Notes: generated by a model not told the origin, from the letters alone. DNA of 64,000 bases from Pocillopora verrucosa (GCF_036669915.1 NC_089320.1:1282245-1346244), one strand, 5' to 3'. Positions 11,101-21,366 are shown, counted from the stretch's first letter. Made by a program: numbers and translations.

Positions 11101-13916
11101 TCATGATTCTTTTACTTCTTCTTTTTCTTATGACGCAAGGTAAGAGAAATATACCAGGTAACTTCCCATGATAATTTTAACCTAGAACAAGAAAAATGAT
11201 CACGTAGAAAAGAACACTGAACGATATTAGAAAAAGAAAAACAGCTATCATTAACGATAAGTGGATTTTGGTGATGATCTTGTTTATGATGATGATAATA
11301 AATCCTTTTTTGATTAGCAACTTTACGAGAATTTAAACTAGCAAGCAAATCAAGTGGTTCTGCGCACTACTTATGCCATCTTTGATGTCTCCATCACGCG
11401 TGAAGCTTAGTAATACATATTCTTTGAGTGATTTGAAACTTTTCCAGATCACCTGGAGTATACATGCATACTTAAACGCTCATAGCTTTCACGTAAATAA
11501 CGCCATTTGTCCACAACTCTGAATAAATGACATTTCTATAATAAGTCGTCATCATTTTTGTTCTGGAAGGCGAATAATTTTTTTTATTCATTTATTAGCT
11601 CTTCTTGTTTTACCCGACGTCTGGCTTTCTTGGTTCACTACTATTCAACCTGCATCGGAACAACAGTCATTCTCAGCACTGAGTACTTACGCTGCTCTAG
11701 TGTTCGGTGCTTTCGCTATGGCCATGATCCGTGCCGTCATATTCTTCAGTGTCTCCCTCAGATCATCTCAAAACTTGCACAGCCGGCTCGTTACCTGTTT
11801 GCTGAAAGCCCCAGTGTTATTTTTCGACACTAATCCTGCGGGACGTATATTAAACAGATGTTCCAAAGACATTGGTTGCATGGACGAGTTACTTCCCAGG
11901 ACGTTTCTATCAGCCATCCAGTATTTTTTGTTTATATCCACAGCCATGCTGCTACCCTTGTTTACGAATATTTGGCTCTCCATTGTTTCGTTTTCAGCCG
12001 TGGTCATTTTTCTGTGCTTAACGTGGTATTACTTGAAGACTTCCCGTGAGCTCAAGAGGCTCGAGGCTATTTGTCGAAGTCCCGTATTATCGCACTTTTC
12101 AGAAACCATGATCGGCTTAGATACAATCCGCAGTCGAAAAAGAGAAAACGATTTCATTGGAGAGTTTTATAGGTGAGTATGATTGCATGAAGCAATTAAA
12201 TTTGATGCTTTATAGCTACAGCTGATGACGGAAACTGAGTCCTTAAGCTGGAAAATAAGTATCATCGATCGCCTGCGAAAAGGAATATCCAAAACAAGAA
12301 CCGGTTAATACGGTTCCCAGGAACCAAGAAGACTTTCCAAACTTATGAAAAGTTCTCATTCGCTTACAGAGTGTTCAATGTTTATTTAATTCTGACTCTG
12401 GAGAGTTTTACAGAATAAAAAATCTCTGAAAGCTGTCACTTCTCACGATTTTCTTTCACGCATCGTCGGTGGCGTTTTCTCGTAACTTTTAGCACCACTC
12501 GGAGATTTTCTACCTGAAACCGTGAATAAAGGAATATCGCTCATATTATCATAGCTTCATCGTACTACGGATTTAAATTTTCCTTTGTACATAACTGAGC
12601 CCTGAACCGTATCATGATAGCAAATGCGAAAATGCAGGGAGCTAACGGTGAAGCTTTATAAACGTCCATAAATGTCATAGAGTAACAATATTTACTCATA
12701 ATTTAACATAATTACTCTTGTCTCATTTTGTTGTTTTTCTAGTTTGCTTATCTGTTTGCTTCTATAACTTACAGGCATCAAGATTTACACAATCGCGCGT
12801 TTTCCATGGTGGTAGCCGGTAATCGGTGGCTTGGTTTCCGTGCTGACGTACTTTGTGCAGTATTAACAACTGCAGTGGCTTTTGCTTCTGTTTTAGCTTC
12901 TCAAAACCCAGGTATCAATCACGAAAATTCTACAGAACTGATAATACTGACAAAGTTTATCTATTAATTTAGCTATCTATAAACATGATCATTATTATTA
13001 TTATTGTTTTGATCCATTAATCTTTCTATTTATCTCAGCTTTGGCTGGTCTGGCGCTTGCCTATGTTATTGACACGGCAAAAATCTCCCAAATGGCTGTT
13101 AGACGATATGCTGATGCTGAGAACCTTATGACGTCTGTGGAGCGAGTCCTGGAGTACACGCGCCTCGACTCAGAACCTGGATACACCATCAAAACACTTC
13201 CTCCAAAACACTGGCCATATGATGGTCATGTCAGTTTTAAAAATGTTTACATGAGGTACTATCCAGGTGGACCGGTAGTACTAAAAAATTTAACTTTTGA
13301 AATCCAGCCTAGGAACAAGTTGGGAATCGTAGGTCGGACGGGAGACGGGAAGTCGTCCATTATATCAGCTCTCCTACGCATGCCTGAGGCCGAAGGGGAG
13401 ATATTCATCGATGGTGTATGCATAACAGGTGTTCAACTTCAGGAATCGCGGAAATGTATCTCTGTCCTCGGCCAATCCCCTGTTCTCTTCAGTGGATCGT
13501 TCAGGAAAAACTTGGATCCCTTAGAGGAGTACTCAGATGATGAACTTTGGAGTGCTATCAAAGAGGTGAAACTCACCAGTTTGGTCGAAAATCTAGACGG
13601 TCAACTTGATCACCAACTTTTTGAGGGAGGCGAAAACTTGAGTACTGGTGAGCGACAATTAATATGCTTGGCTCGCACTTTGCTTAAGCGAAGTAAGATC
13701 GTTATTTTGGATGAGCCAACGGCGCACGTGGATCCAAATACAGAGAAAACCATCTGGTCAACTGTGCACGAGAAATTGAAAAACTCAACGGTTATTATTA
13801 TTGCTCATCGTTTAGGCACTGTTAGTAACTGTGACGGTATCTTATTGTTAAGAGAAGGCCAGATTGCTGCTCAGGGCACCTTTGATGAACTCATTGGATC
13901 TCAGAAAGGGTTATGA
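8190..13916 (+). CDS. ABC transporter, subfamily C (MRP4/ABCC4-like), six coding exons
   Basis: An ATP-driven exporter of organic anions or conjugates in a cell membrane, if it acts like its family. Exons: 8190-8747, 8963-9342, 9758-11139, 11599-12172, 12775-12911, 13039-13916. All introns are GT-AG with agreeing phases, giving 1302 codons; human ABCC4 is about 1325. There is no TMD0, as in MRP4. Order: TMD1 (exons 1-3); NBD1 with Walker [10 protein letters not shown], signature LSGGQ and Walker B LYLLDDP; TMD2 (exons 3-6); NBD2 with Walker [10 protein letters not shown], signature LSTGE, Walker B VILDEP and switch IIAHR. The NBD1 Asp in place of the catalytic Glu is normal for ABCC proteins. 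The NBD1 switch histidine position reads VTYTER rather than VTHQ, a possible loss. The gene has few introns for this family. A candidate AATAAA lies at 14216. Pieces of this gene recur inverted at 14.3 kb and throughout the array on the right. Confidence 0.93.
8830..8880. repeat. AGTC/AATC tetranucleotide repeat in ABC intron 1
   Basis: About a dozen degenerate copies of GTCAATCAGTCG-type words lie in the first intron, seen directly. Confidence 0.8.
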
Positions 13917-14215
13917 ATACAATCTTTATTTTCAATCGCAGTTATAATCCAACAAGGCCTTCAAAAGCCTTAAGTAACCTGACTGACCAACGCCAAAGTA
14001 TTTAATGGAGAACAAAAATGGATTTAATGTTGATTTTTTTAAATTTATGTACCGTAATATGTATTCATATATTGTTGATTAACCTTTGGAAATCTATTAC
14101 ATTCTTCTTCCAATCATAGTTATATTGTTGTAGACTGAGAAATGAAAGGAACGTTAGGTTGAAATCGAGGGAAAGTCTTTCATAGAACATGTAGGTAAAA
14201 TTATCAAATGATGAA

Positions 14216-14221
14216 AATAAA
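14216..14221 (+). other. Candidate poly(A) signal of the ABC gene
   Basis: AATAAA, 300 bases after the stop codon at 13914-13916. It is the last such signal before the rearranged junction. Use is inferred. Confidence 0.4.
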
Positions 14222-14289
14222 AAGGGTCATGATATATTAACTATCTAGTCACTTCCGATATGTGGATCGAGCACTTGCAAGATAGAGGG

Positions 14290-14571
14290 ACCATGGCACT
14301 ACTAGCATCTATTATAGAATCAATAATTACTCCCCTTTCTTTCAATTCGCTGTAAGTGCCTTTTCCTGAGACGGATCCGTTGTTGAGAACCACAACCTGG
14401 TCAACCATCCTAAGGTACCTTTCTGTGTATGTCACTAGGACTCTTGTTTTATTCTTTAACAAGTTGCAAATGCACTCAAAAAATATTTGATCACCAACTT
14501 TAGAATCAACCGCGCTCTAAGGATCATCGAGTAAATATAAGTCAGCATTGGCGTATACTGCACGAGCCAAA
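14290..14571 (-). pseudogene. Inverted fragment of ABC NBD1 exon
   Basis: On the minus strand this matches ABC exon 3 at about 10657-10936 almost base for base, covering Walker B, the D-loop and the VTYTERYLR segment. A change after the LDDP codons turns the TTG of LSAVD into TAG, so the copy cannot encode a domain. It is a rearrangement relic lying 370 bases after the real gene's stop, in inverted orientation. Confidence 0.9.
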
Positions 14572-14925
14572 TTTATTATTCGACCGGTTTCGTCTGATCA
14601 CACAGACCTCATCAGGAATTTAACAAGATGAACAAAATTGAACTGCTAATATACGGAGGTTTATAGTACAAATCATGTTCAAATTAGGTGTAAACAGCTA
14701 AAAACACCCAAAAACAGCAAATGTTACGCAAACAAATTAAGAAATGTTTTTTTTATTATTATTATTTTTATTTTGGGGGTTCACGTTAAATCGTGAGCCC
14801 CAAATGCCAAATTTTGAAACGGTTATCAGTTTACATCATCAACTTAGTTGACAAAACCAAATGATCTCGTTATACTCCTCACAGACGCAGCACCACAATT
14901 TTTCTAGAAACTCAGCACCTTTATT
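14572..14925 (-). repeat. Hammerhead-bearing repeat, inverted copy
   Basis: The reverse complement of the repeat at 29400-29770, 45895-46270 and 59020-59400: a GTGCTGC, GAGGAGTATAAC, TTGATAATGTAAACTGATAACC stretch, then GGGGCTCACGATTTAACG, then a CTGATGA/GAAAC block. No protein is encoded. Such repeats resemble the pseudo-LTR regions of Penelope-like elements, which are known to carry hammerhead ribozymes; the family assignment is inferred. Confidence 0.6.
14578..14619 (-). ncRNA. Hammerhead-ribozyme-like motif, best copy
   Basis: Minus-strand order: AUUC, CUGAUGA (14609-14615), one extra G, GUCUG-UGUGAU-CAGAC hairpin, GAAAC (14587-14591), CG, GUC (14582-14584), GAAU. AUUC and GAAU pair as stem I, GUCUG and CAGAC as stem II, and ACCGGU is self-complementary, as in dimeric hammerheads with minimal stem III. 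All core words are present, but one unpaired nucleotide sits between CUGAUGA and stem II, which the textbook core lacks. Activity is therefore uncertain. Confidence 0.45.
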
Positions 14926-14930
14926 CACCT

Positions 14931-15010
14931 GTTATCATTATCGCTCACCGTTTAAACACTGTCAAAAACTGCGACGGTATTTTATTGTTAAACGAGTGCC
15001 AGAGTAGTGC
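14931..15010 (+). pseudogene. Relic of ABC NBD2 switch-histidine region
   Basis: It reads VIIIAHRL, then [11 protein letters not shown], matching ABC exon 6 near 13787-13865 with many substitutions, then breaks down. Sequence beyond it (15060-15130) still resembles the ABC 3' flank at 13915-13960. The inverse of this relic lies after every gene A. Confidence 0.75.
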
Positions 15011-15419
15011 TACATAAACCTTTGAGTGATGCTCCATAAACCGATGAGTGATGCACTTACACAAAAAGATGCCGATTAATACGATCTTTATATTCAGGCG
15101 CCGCTTTATCCTACCTTATTCCTTGGAGTGAAGAACTTGTATAACATATCAGGGCTTAAATTTAACCATGATGAAAATCACTATCGTATCGATACACGTA
15201 TCGACTGAGGATTTCTTATCTTATTTTGCGATCTGGTATCACAATATTTAGTCATATATGACTTTAGTGGTTTTTGGAAAACTGGTATTATTTTCTTTTA
15301 TTCATGTTGTATTATGCAGTTGTTGTTTGACAGATGAACGCCACTAAAGGTTGAAACCGCAAGAAGGTTGTGATAGAGCATGCTACTAAACGTTTTGGAA
15401 AAGATGAAAAAATTCGAAT

Positions 15420-15676
15420 CATTTAGGTCAGAATTTAGTCAATTGCGATGTGAATTGTATAGCTTGCGGTTTGCAGAAGATGAATACATAGTTAAATAAA
15501 ATAAAATAAAAAAGAGAGAACAAGGATGTCAACTGAACCCCCAAAATTTTATAAAACGCTTTTAAAGCTACAGTTTCAGCTATGACTTTAAAGCAGTTCT
15601 TAATCTTGCGTGATTCTTGGTCCAGTCTAATCATTTTCGCCAAACCTGAAATAGAGAAAAGAAAGCGAGAAAGTGG
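15420..15676 (-). pseudogene. Inverted terminal-exon relic of the small secreted gene family
   Basis: On the minus strand this matches the 3' non-coding exon and flank of genes A and B (20180-20440, 29050-29300): acceptor CAG at 15648-15646, then the GCGAAAATGATTAGACTGG block, then the GCTGCAAACCGCAAGCTA-type flank. The AATAAA position has mutated. No coding exon accompanies it, so it is an orphan fragment. Confidence 0.8.
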
Positions 15677-16350
15677 AGAGTCATCTCAAGTTTTCTATAG
15701 GCTTCTTGATATTCTTAAATTCGATAATATTGTTAAACTGAGTACGTGCCTACTCGCACATAAGATATTGAACAAGTATTCCAGTATTCCTTTCCTGTTT
15801 TATGATTCATTCAGAACAGTTTCTAGCCTGCACAAGTATAACGCCAGATACGCCTCCAAGGGTGTTTTCATCGACCAAAAGTAAGATTCAACACAGTCAA
15901 ATTTACCTTTGTATATATAGCCTCTAAATCATGGGAAACGGTACCAACAAACTGGAAACGGCTCTCTATTAATGATTTTAAAAAGCGTTATAAAAATCAT
16001 GCCCTCAAATATCAGTCACAGTTCTGAATTCCCGACTAAAAGTCACTTTGTATTCATATCTATGTAAGTAATCTTAATGTAATATCGCCATTTCGTTTTC
16101 ATAACACTTCTTGCCTTGTTAAGTAGTTTAATTATTATTCCTGCGTTCCTTTCTTTACTTTTAAATAAACAGCAGCCAACTGGAAAGCTTTGCTACGTTG
16201 GTTGTTGCATACTGATTCAAAAATTGTACATATAGTTATATAATCTCTATCAATTTCGTTTTTCTGTAGTTTCCTTTTTTTTTCTTTTTTTCTCCTTGTA
16301 CCTTAATCGTGTGAATTAAAATATTGTCATTGTTGTCATCGTCATTGGCA
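15677..16350 (+). mobile_element. LINE 3' end fragment
   Basis: Matches the last 650 bases of the LINE copies at 32371-33047 and 62025-62697, starting at GAGAGTCAT and ending in an ATTGTC-type short repeat tail, a usual 3' end for CR1/L2-like LINEs. It carries the C-terminal CxLAHKILNKYSSIPFLFYD frame (15582-15884). It joins the inverted exon relic directly, with no target-site duplication visible. Confidence 0.85.
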
Positions 16351-16353
16351 TTA

Positions 16354-16835
16354 AAAGTTCTGGACGGATATAAAGCTTCACGCTCAGCTACCTGCATTCT
16401 CCCAATTGCTATCATGGTACGGTTCTTGGCTCAGTTTATGTACAAAGGAAACTTTAATTCCGCAGCACAGTGGAGGTGTGATAACATGGGCGATATGCCT
16501 TTATTGACTGTTCTTTGTAGAAAATCTCGGAGTGGTGCTGCGAATTGAAAGTTTCGAGAAAATACTACTACCAATCCAATGACAGAAAATCGTGAGAAAT
16601 GAAAGTTTTCAGTTCTGAGATTTTATAATCAGAAAAATTCCCCAGAGTCAGACTTAAGTAAATATTGAACACTCTCAAAGTGAATGACAACTTAATGGAT
16701 AATTTTGGAAAATCTTGTCGGTTCCTGGAAACCGTACTGACCGGTACTTTATTTGGATATTCCTTTTCGTCGGTGATCGATGATAACTACTCTCCAGCTA
16801 GACCACTTGGTTTCCGTCATTAATTGTAGACCTGG
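16354..16835 (-). pseudogene. Inverted fossil of ABC transporter intron 4, unit 1
   Basis: The reverse complement aligns with ABC intron 4 (12185-12680) nearly end to end. Shared words include GGACGTTTATAAAGCTTCAC versus GGACGGATATAAAGCTTCAC, GTACAAAGGAAA, and TTGGATATTCCTTTTCG. Divergence is moderate, with many substitutions and few indels. The shared intron sequence shows a DNA-level duplication and inversion of the ABC locus. Confidence 0.88.
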
Positions 16836-16844
16836 CTCCTTAAC

Positions 16845-18162
16845 ATCATCTTAGTCAGAAAAGTTAAAACTTCCTTTTGTGTATGTATAAAGAAAGATTT
16901 CCATGCTCGTCTGATAATTTTCATTGTTGATATTCTAACACAGCAGTGTTAAACAGAAATATCGTTACATGCATTCAATATAGACCTACGTACTAATCTA
17001 GTATTAGATATAACTTTACGCACTTGGTTCCCACTAATTTGTTTGCTCCTTACGTTGTTGTCAAGCACTAAAACTCATTCAGTAGCTCTTTTAGACGTTG
17101 CTCTTTAAACGATTCTCTTATTAAAACTGAGTGACAACAGTTTTACTCTTTTTGATTGGGGAGGAGTTCAAATTTTGATGTTATGACTGCAATATCCAAG
17201 CAGCAGGTCATTTTCACCGAAGTACTATTCGGTGAAGCTTTGTAATTAAAACTACTCAGGACATGAAATCAAAAATATTAGACGAGAAAATTGCTGAACT
17301 TTATAACATCAATTTGACAGATTGAATTCTAAATACAATTTTCAGAATTATGAAAGTTCAATTTTGTCTGATATTTTGATAATGGTACCCCAAAAAAGCT
17401 TCCTCTCCGATCAAAACTCTATAATTTATGTGATTATTTTACTTATTAAGACTCCCGTATAATAGTCTTTTTCCGTAGAATCGTTTTTGTTTCTCCTGTT
17501 GACTGTTAGCCATTCGCCCTGACTACATGCTCAACCCTAAGAAAAGAGCTGGGTAATTGCAATATTTAGTAGAAGGTCATTTCATCGAGATCCTAATCAG
17601 TGAGACCCTATTATCATATTTACGCAGGAATAAAATATTAGAAATATCGGACGAGAAAATTGCCCAACCGTATAGCATCAAATCGGCGTATTCGTAACTC
17701 TAAATATAACTGTCCTTTATTTAGAAGTTCGATTTTTGGCTGACATTTCAAAATAGTCAAAACGAAAGCAGGGATATTTTGTATCACAACTTTTTTATTG
17801 CGATCTCCAAGGCTTCTTCTCTTCTAGTGTTGTTCCGTAAAATTGTTCTTGATGCAGTTTAATGTCTACCGTGCGCACTAACTTCAAGGTCAACCTCTCT
17901 ATTTTTAGCCTTAGACTATTAAGAGTGCTTGAAGAAACATATTCTCGAAACCTCCATGCCTTTGTCTTGTCATCTATTGCATCGTAAAATACTACTTTTA
18001 TTTACCTATTTTTGATCCTCTCCTAGTAAATTTCATGCAAAGTATGCAATGTTACGTATTGAGTTTTGGCTCTACAATATTGGCATCTCTGTGAAACCCA
18101 TAAATGGAACGATGAGGGTATCACCAGAGCCATTGTCTGCCCGGAGTTAAACGGCTTCAGCC
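16845..18162 (+). promoter_or_regulatory. Upstream region of gene A1
   Basis: A block of about 1.3 kb found before every A and B gene. It contains two diverged copies of one segment about 355 bp apart (TTCCGTAGAATCG at 17472, TTCCGTAAAATTG at 17827, with matching GGTCATTT...GAGAAAATTGC stretches before each). Nearest the gene there is a TATA-like CATAAATGG (18100-18108), and a GCCCGGAGTTA block lies 14-24 bases before the ATG that even the psi copies retain. Promoter function is inferred. Confidence 0.5.
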
Positions 18163-19961
18163 ATGCAGATTAAACTTTTGTTGATCACCTGTTTCCTTCT
18201 TGGAGCCTGTACAGCCTCTAACCTGGCAGAAAAGCGGGAAGGTATTGGATCAAAATTATGAGAGCATGATTATTTTTCTCAGACCATTCCTTTTTCCACC
18301 CATTCAATGGTGTACCTTTACTAAGAACTCTTTTTTCCTTACCCAGATGCTCCTCTGAGTGAGGATACAGGTCACTTTAAGAAGCTACTTAGTTACTTTT
18401 TGAAGCATGATAAAAAATATTTTTACCAGAAAAGATAAGAATACCTATAAGAATTATCTTCAATACAGTTCTTACGAACGTGGATAAGAAAGCAACTCTG
18501 AGTCCCTTAGTACCGAGATTCTCTCCACTAAATTACCGGTCTGGTTGCATACAAATGAAAACCAGCGTATTCTACTTTGATTTTCACCTTTAATCTTTTG
18601 CCTTCTCTTTTCTTCCTAAATAGCCCAAGAAGTTGAAGATCTGAATGAAGAAGACTTCGAGACTGCCTCTGATAAATTTGACGGAGAGAATGATGAGGAA
18701 CCGGAGAATGAAAATGAAGCATTTGACGAGTTAAGAGATGAAGAAAACGAAAGGGATGCAGAGGAATTAGAAGAAATGAACGATGAAGACGAAGAGACAT
18801 GTAAGAGTTGATCAGTAAATTTAGTTAACAAGAAAACCGAGTTCTGTCTCCGCTTCGGAGATGAGATCCAAGTTATAATGTCAATGGGGAAAGTTTGGAA
18901 TATTTCTAACCATTGCCCTCGTGAAAGAACTGTTTAGGAGTCCTGGTAATATTCCGCATTAACCAAGATTTTTTAAAGCAGGTTTTCGTTGAGAACAATT
19001 GAAAGTTGGTATTAAATTCATCACGGGAAGGAAAAAAAGTTCAACTCTCGCAAGGTTTTTATTTCAATCGCAAACAAGAATCAAGGAAAAGAATACTGCT
19101 TGCTACACTGATTATACTGAAAGGATCCATATAATGTCTGAATTTGCCTTCTAATAGGGATTACCGGGCGATTTACTTCTTTTGGAAACAGAGATCAATT
19201 ACTTTCGAAAAGATGACATAATTATCAATGGAGTAAACCGTACTTTATAAACAGATGTTGTTATTTTTTGTTCCATCAGATGAAGTTTCTGAGGATCCAA
19301 GACCGGTGCCAAGAAAGTCAAGCAAGAAATATGGTAAAGCTATCCACATATCTTGATCTTTTATCTTGATCTTACATCTTGATTTATGAGCCATGAAAAT
19401 ATAGCATTTTATAGCTGTAACAGAAGATGGGAAATATGTGTTTGTTCATAAAATCGTACTAGAGAACGGTCAAAAGAAAACATCCGGCGCGCGCTGCAAA
19501 ATGTTTGAAGGATAATAATTACAAAGCCCCTATTTTACGGGAGAATGTGCTCCTACATTTGTCCTTGAACGTTATCTGTTCTTAGAAGCTCGCAGTTTTC
19601 CTCGAGATTCTCTCTCGGAAAGTGTTCGCATCTTGAAACAGATAAATTATCTTGTTAAATTTGGAGAGAAATTTTCATGAGTGGGCCTTCTGTCTGATTA
19701 TGTGATTTTTATGTTCGATAATCCATCGTTTAATATTAATGGTTCAAAGTATTTAATTTTGTAATTATTTTAGGTTATTTGTATGGGAAAGGAAAAGGCT
19801 ACCGCAAATACCGTAAAGGACTCTACCAAAAAAAACCTAGGAAAAGTTACAGTAAAGGCTACCGTAAATATCGGTTCCGAAAGGGTTACTACCCCAAAAA
19901 AGGAAAGGGATACGGCTACCGCTACGCCTACCGCTACCCATACTACTCCAGAGGTCATTAA
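18163..19961 (+). CDS. Gene A1: secreted precursor with acidic and Tyr/Lys/Arg-rich halves
   Basis: Not a family I recognise by name. Coding exons: 18163-18241, 18347-18370, 18624-18800, 19280-19333, 19774-19961; all introns are phase 1; 173 residues. Residues 1-18 form a signal peptide (MQIKLLLITCFLLGACTA), followed closely by AEKR, a likely dibasic cut. Exon 2 adds 8 residues. Exon 3 encodes 59 residues, 32 of them Asp/Glu. Exon 4 adds a linker EDPRPVPRKSSKKY. Exon 5 encodes 62 residues with 22 Lys/Arg, 17 Tyr, 11 Gly, no acid and no Cys. The precursor is close to charge-balanced. Release of the basic peptide at KK would make it a candidate antimicrobial, matrix or adhesive peptide; that is inference. 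An intron starts four bases after the stop (donor 19966), and the non-coding terminal exon starts at 20189 with AATAAA at 20283. The last base of exon 3 is T here, giving Tyr where the other copies have Asp or Gly. The exon 2 donor (GTCACT) is weak. Confidence 0.85.
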
Positions 19962-20188
19962 AATGGTGAGTCTTTCACAAATATCGATTAAAGATTGCTA
20001 CAAGCTTGCAATCGCGCAGAAAATCGAAAACATTTTTCAATCAAGAAATGCATGTACTAGTCCTTGTTGAGTTGTCTCTCTACTACTTATAACATGCCAT
20101 AGATAAGTATGCTTGTCTCAACTGGCCTCATTATTCGCTAAAGTAACTTTAGGAAGGACACTTCCTCATTTTATTTTTTCTATTTCAG

Positions 20189-20300
20189 GTTAGGCGAAAA
20201 TGATTAGACTGGACCAAGACTCACGCAAGATTAAGAAAGTTGCTTTAGAGTCATAGCTGAAAATGTAGATTTAAAAGCGTTAAATAAATTTTTTTTTTGG
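20189..20300 (+). other. Non-coding terminal exon and poly(A) signal, gene A1
   Basis: The acceptor TTTCAG is followed by GTTAGGCGAAAATGATTAG. AATAAA is at 20283-20288. The same exon occurs after all A and B copies. It has no coding role because the stop lies in exon 5. Confidence 0.65.
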
Positions 20301-20860
20301 CTCAGTTGACATCCTTGGTCTCTTTGTTTTTTACTTTCATTTTATTCATTTATTTATTTGTCTGCTGCAAACCGCAAGCTACACAATCCACATCGCAATT
20401 GACTAAATTCTGACATAAATGATTTGAATTTTTTCATCTTGTCCTAAACGTTTATCAGCACGCTTTATCCCTACTTTCCTGCGGTTTCAACCTTTAGTGG
20501 CATTTGTTTGTCTACAACAACCACGTAAAACAACATGAATGAAAGAAAATAAAACCAGTTTTTCAAAGACCCCTAAGGTCATGTATGATTAAACATTGTG
20601 ATACCTGATCGCAAAATAAGATAAGAAATCTTCAGTCCATACAAGATTGAAACGAAACTGAACAAGACGCTTGAATTTGTTGCGAGGCTGGGGCAATGTA
20701 AATTGATTATAGTGATTTTTATCAGGGTTGAATTTAATCCCCTATATATTATGTAAGTACTTTACCCCAAGGAATAAGCTGGAATAAATCGGCGCCTGAA
20801 AAACTAAGAACGTATTAAACATCGTTTTGTATATTCTATGAGTGCATCAAAGGTGTATGG
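20300..20860 (+). other. 3' flank of gene A1
   Basis: No gene. The GCTGCAAACCGCAAGCTACAC block is shared with gene B flanks and is found inverted at 15.4 kb. The part from 20500 to 20850 is specific to A-type flanks and to the inverted junction at 15.0-15.4 kb. Confidence 0.6.
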
Positions 20861-20943
20861 AGCACTACTCTGGCCCTTATTTAACAATAAAATACCGTAA
20901 CAGCTTTTAACAGTGTTTAAACGATGAGCAATAAAAATAACAA
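20861..20943 (-). pseudogene. Inverted ABC NBD2 relic, unit 1
   Basis: On the minus strand it reads [12 protein letters not shown] sequence, then LLLN and GQSSA, matching ABC exon 6 near 13790-13870 and the direct relic at 14931. Heavily mutated. Confidence 0.72.
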
Positions 20944-20951
20944 TAGAATAA

Positions 20952-21140
20952 AGTGGCAAATTTCCAGAAACATTGTGGTGCTGTGTCTGTGTGGAGTATA
21001 ACGAGATAATTTGGCTTTATCACCTAAGTTGATTATGTGAATTGGTAACCGTAAAGAGTTTCTAAAACTGTTGTTTCGGGCGTTAGCCCTTCGTCAGAGC
21101 GAATAGATGAGTTGTGGGTTCTGTGTGTGTGTGTGTGTTA
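20952..21140 (-). repeat. Second hammerhead-like repeat type with GT microsatellite, unit 1
   Basis: The GTGGTGCTG...GGTAACCGTAAAGAGTTTC flank is shared with the repeat near 29.4 kb. On the minus strand, 21097-21073 reads CUGACGA, A, GGGC-UAAC-GCCC hairpin, GAAAC, the words of a hammerhead core. No stem I partner or clear cleavage triplet is visible, so it is probably decayed. A GT run at 21121-21138 follows. Confidence 0.4.
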
Positions 21141-21366
21141 ATAAGCAGGGAACATGGGAACAGAGTAATGAGAAAAGACAAATTAGTTGAATTAAGAGCG
21201 TTTATGATACCATGGGGATTAGGGGTTTATTTACAGATTATTTTAAGTACACTTCCGCATATACTGGATTTTGATTCTAAAGTATTGGCATCATCCATGA
21301 AACGCATAACTGAAGGGTTGAGGCCGTCAAGGCCATTCTCTGCCCGGAGTTACAACCGTGTAAGCC

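Noticed and set aside
16324..16548. 74-codon frame at the start of unit 1
   Set aside because: It lies in the LINE tail and the inverted ABC intron fossil, so it is non-coding by origin.
18616..18831. Ser-rich minus-strand frames opposite exon 3 (also at 27250, 35293, 43719, 50703 and 56936)
   Set aside because: They are antisense shadows of the GAA/GAT/GAG-rich acidic exon; no independent signals.
19783..20070. A 95-codon frame overlapping exon 5 of gene A (Thr/Ala/Lys-rich), also present in the B copies
   Set aside because: It is the shifted frame of the repetitive basic exon, stays open through skewed codon use, runs into the 3' intron, and has no leader or upstream splice support.
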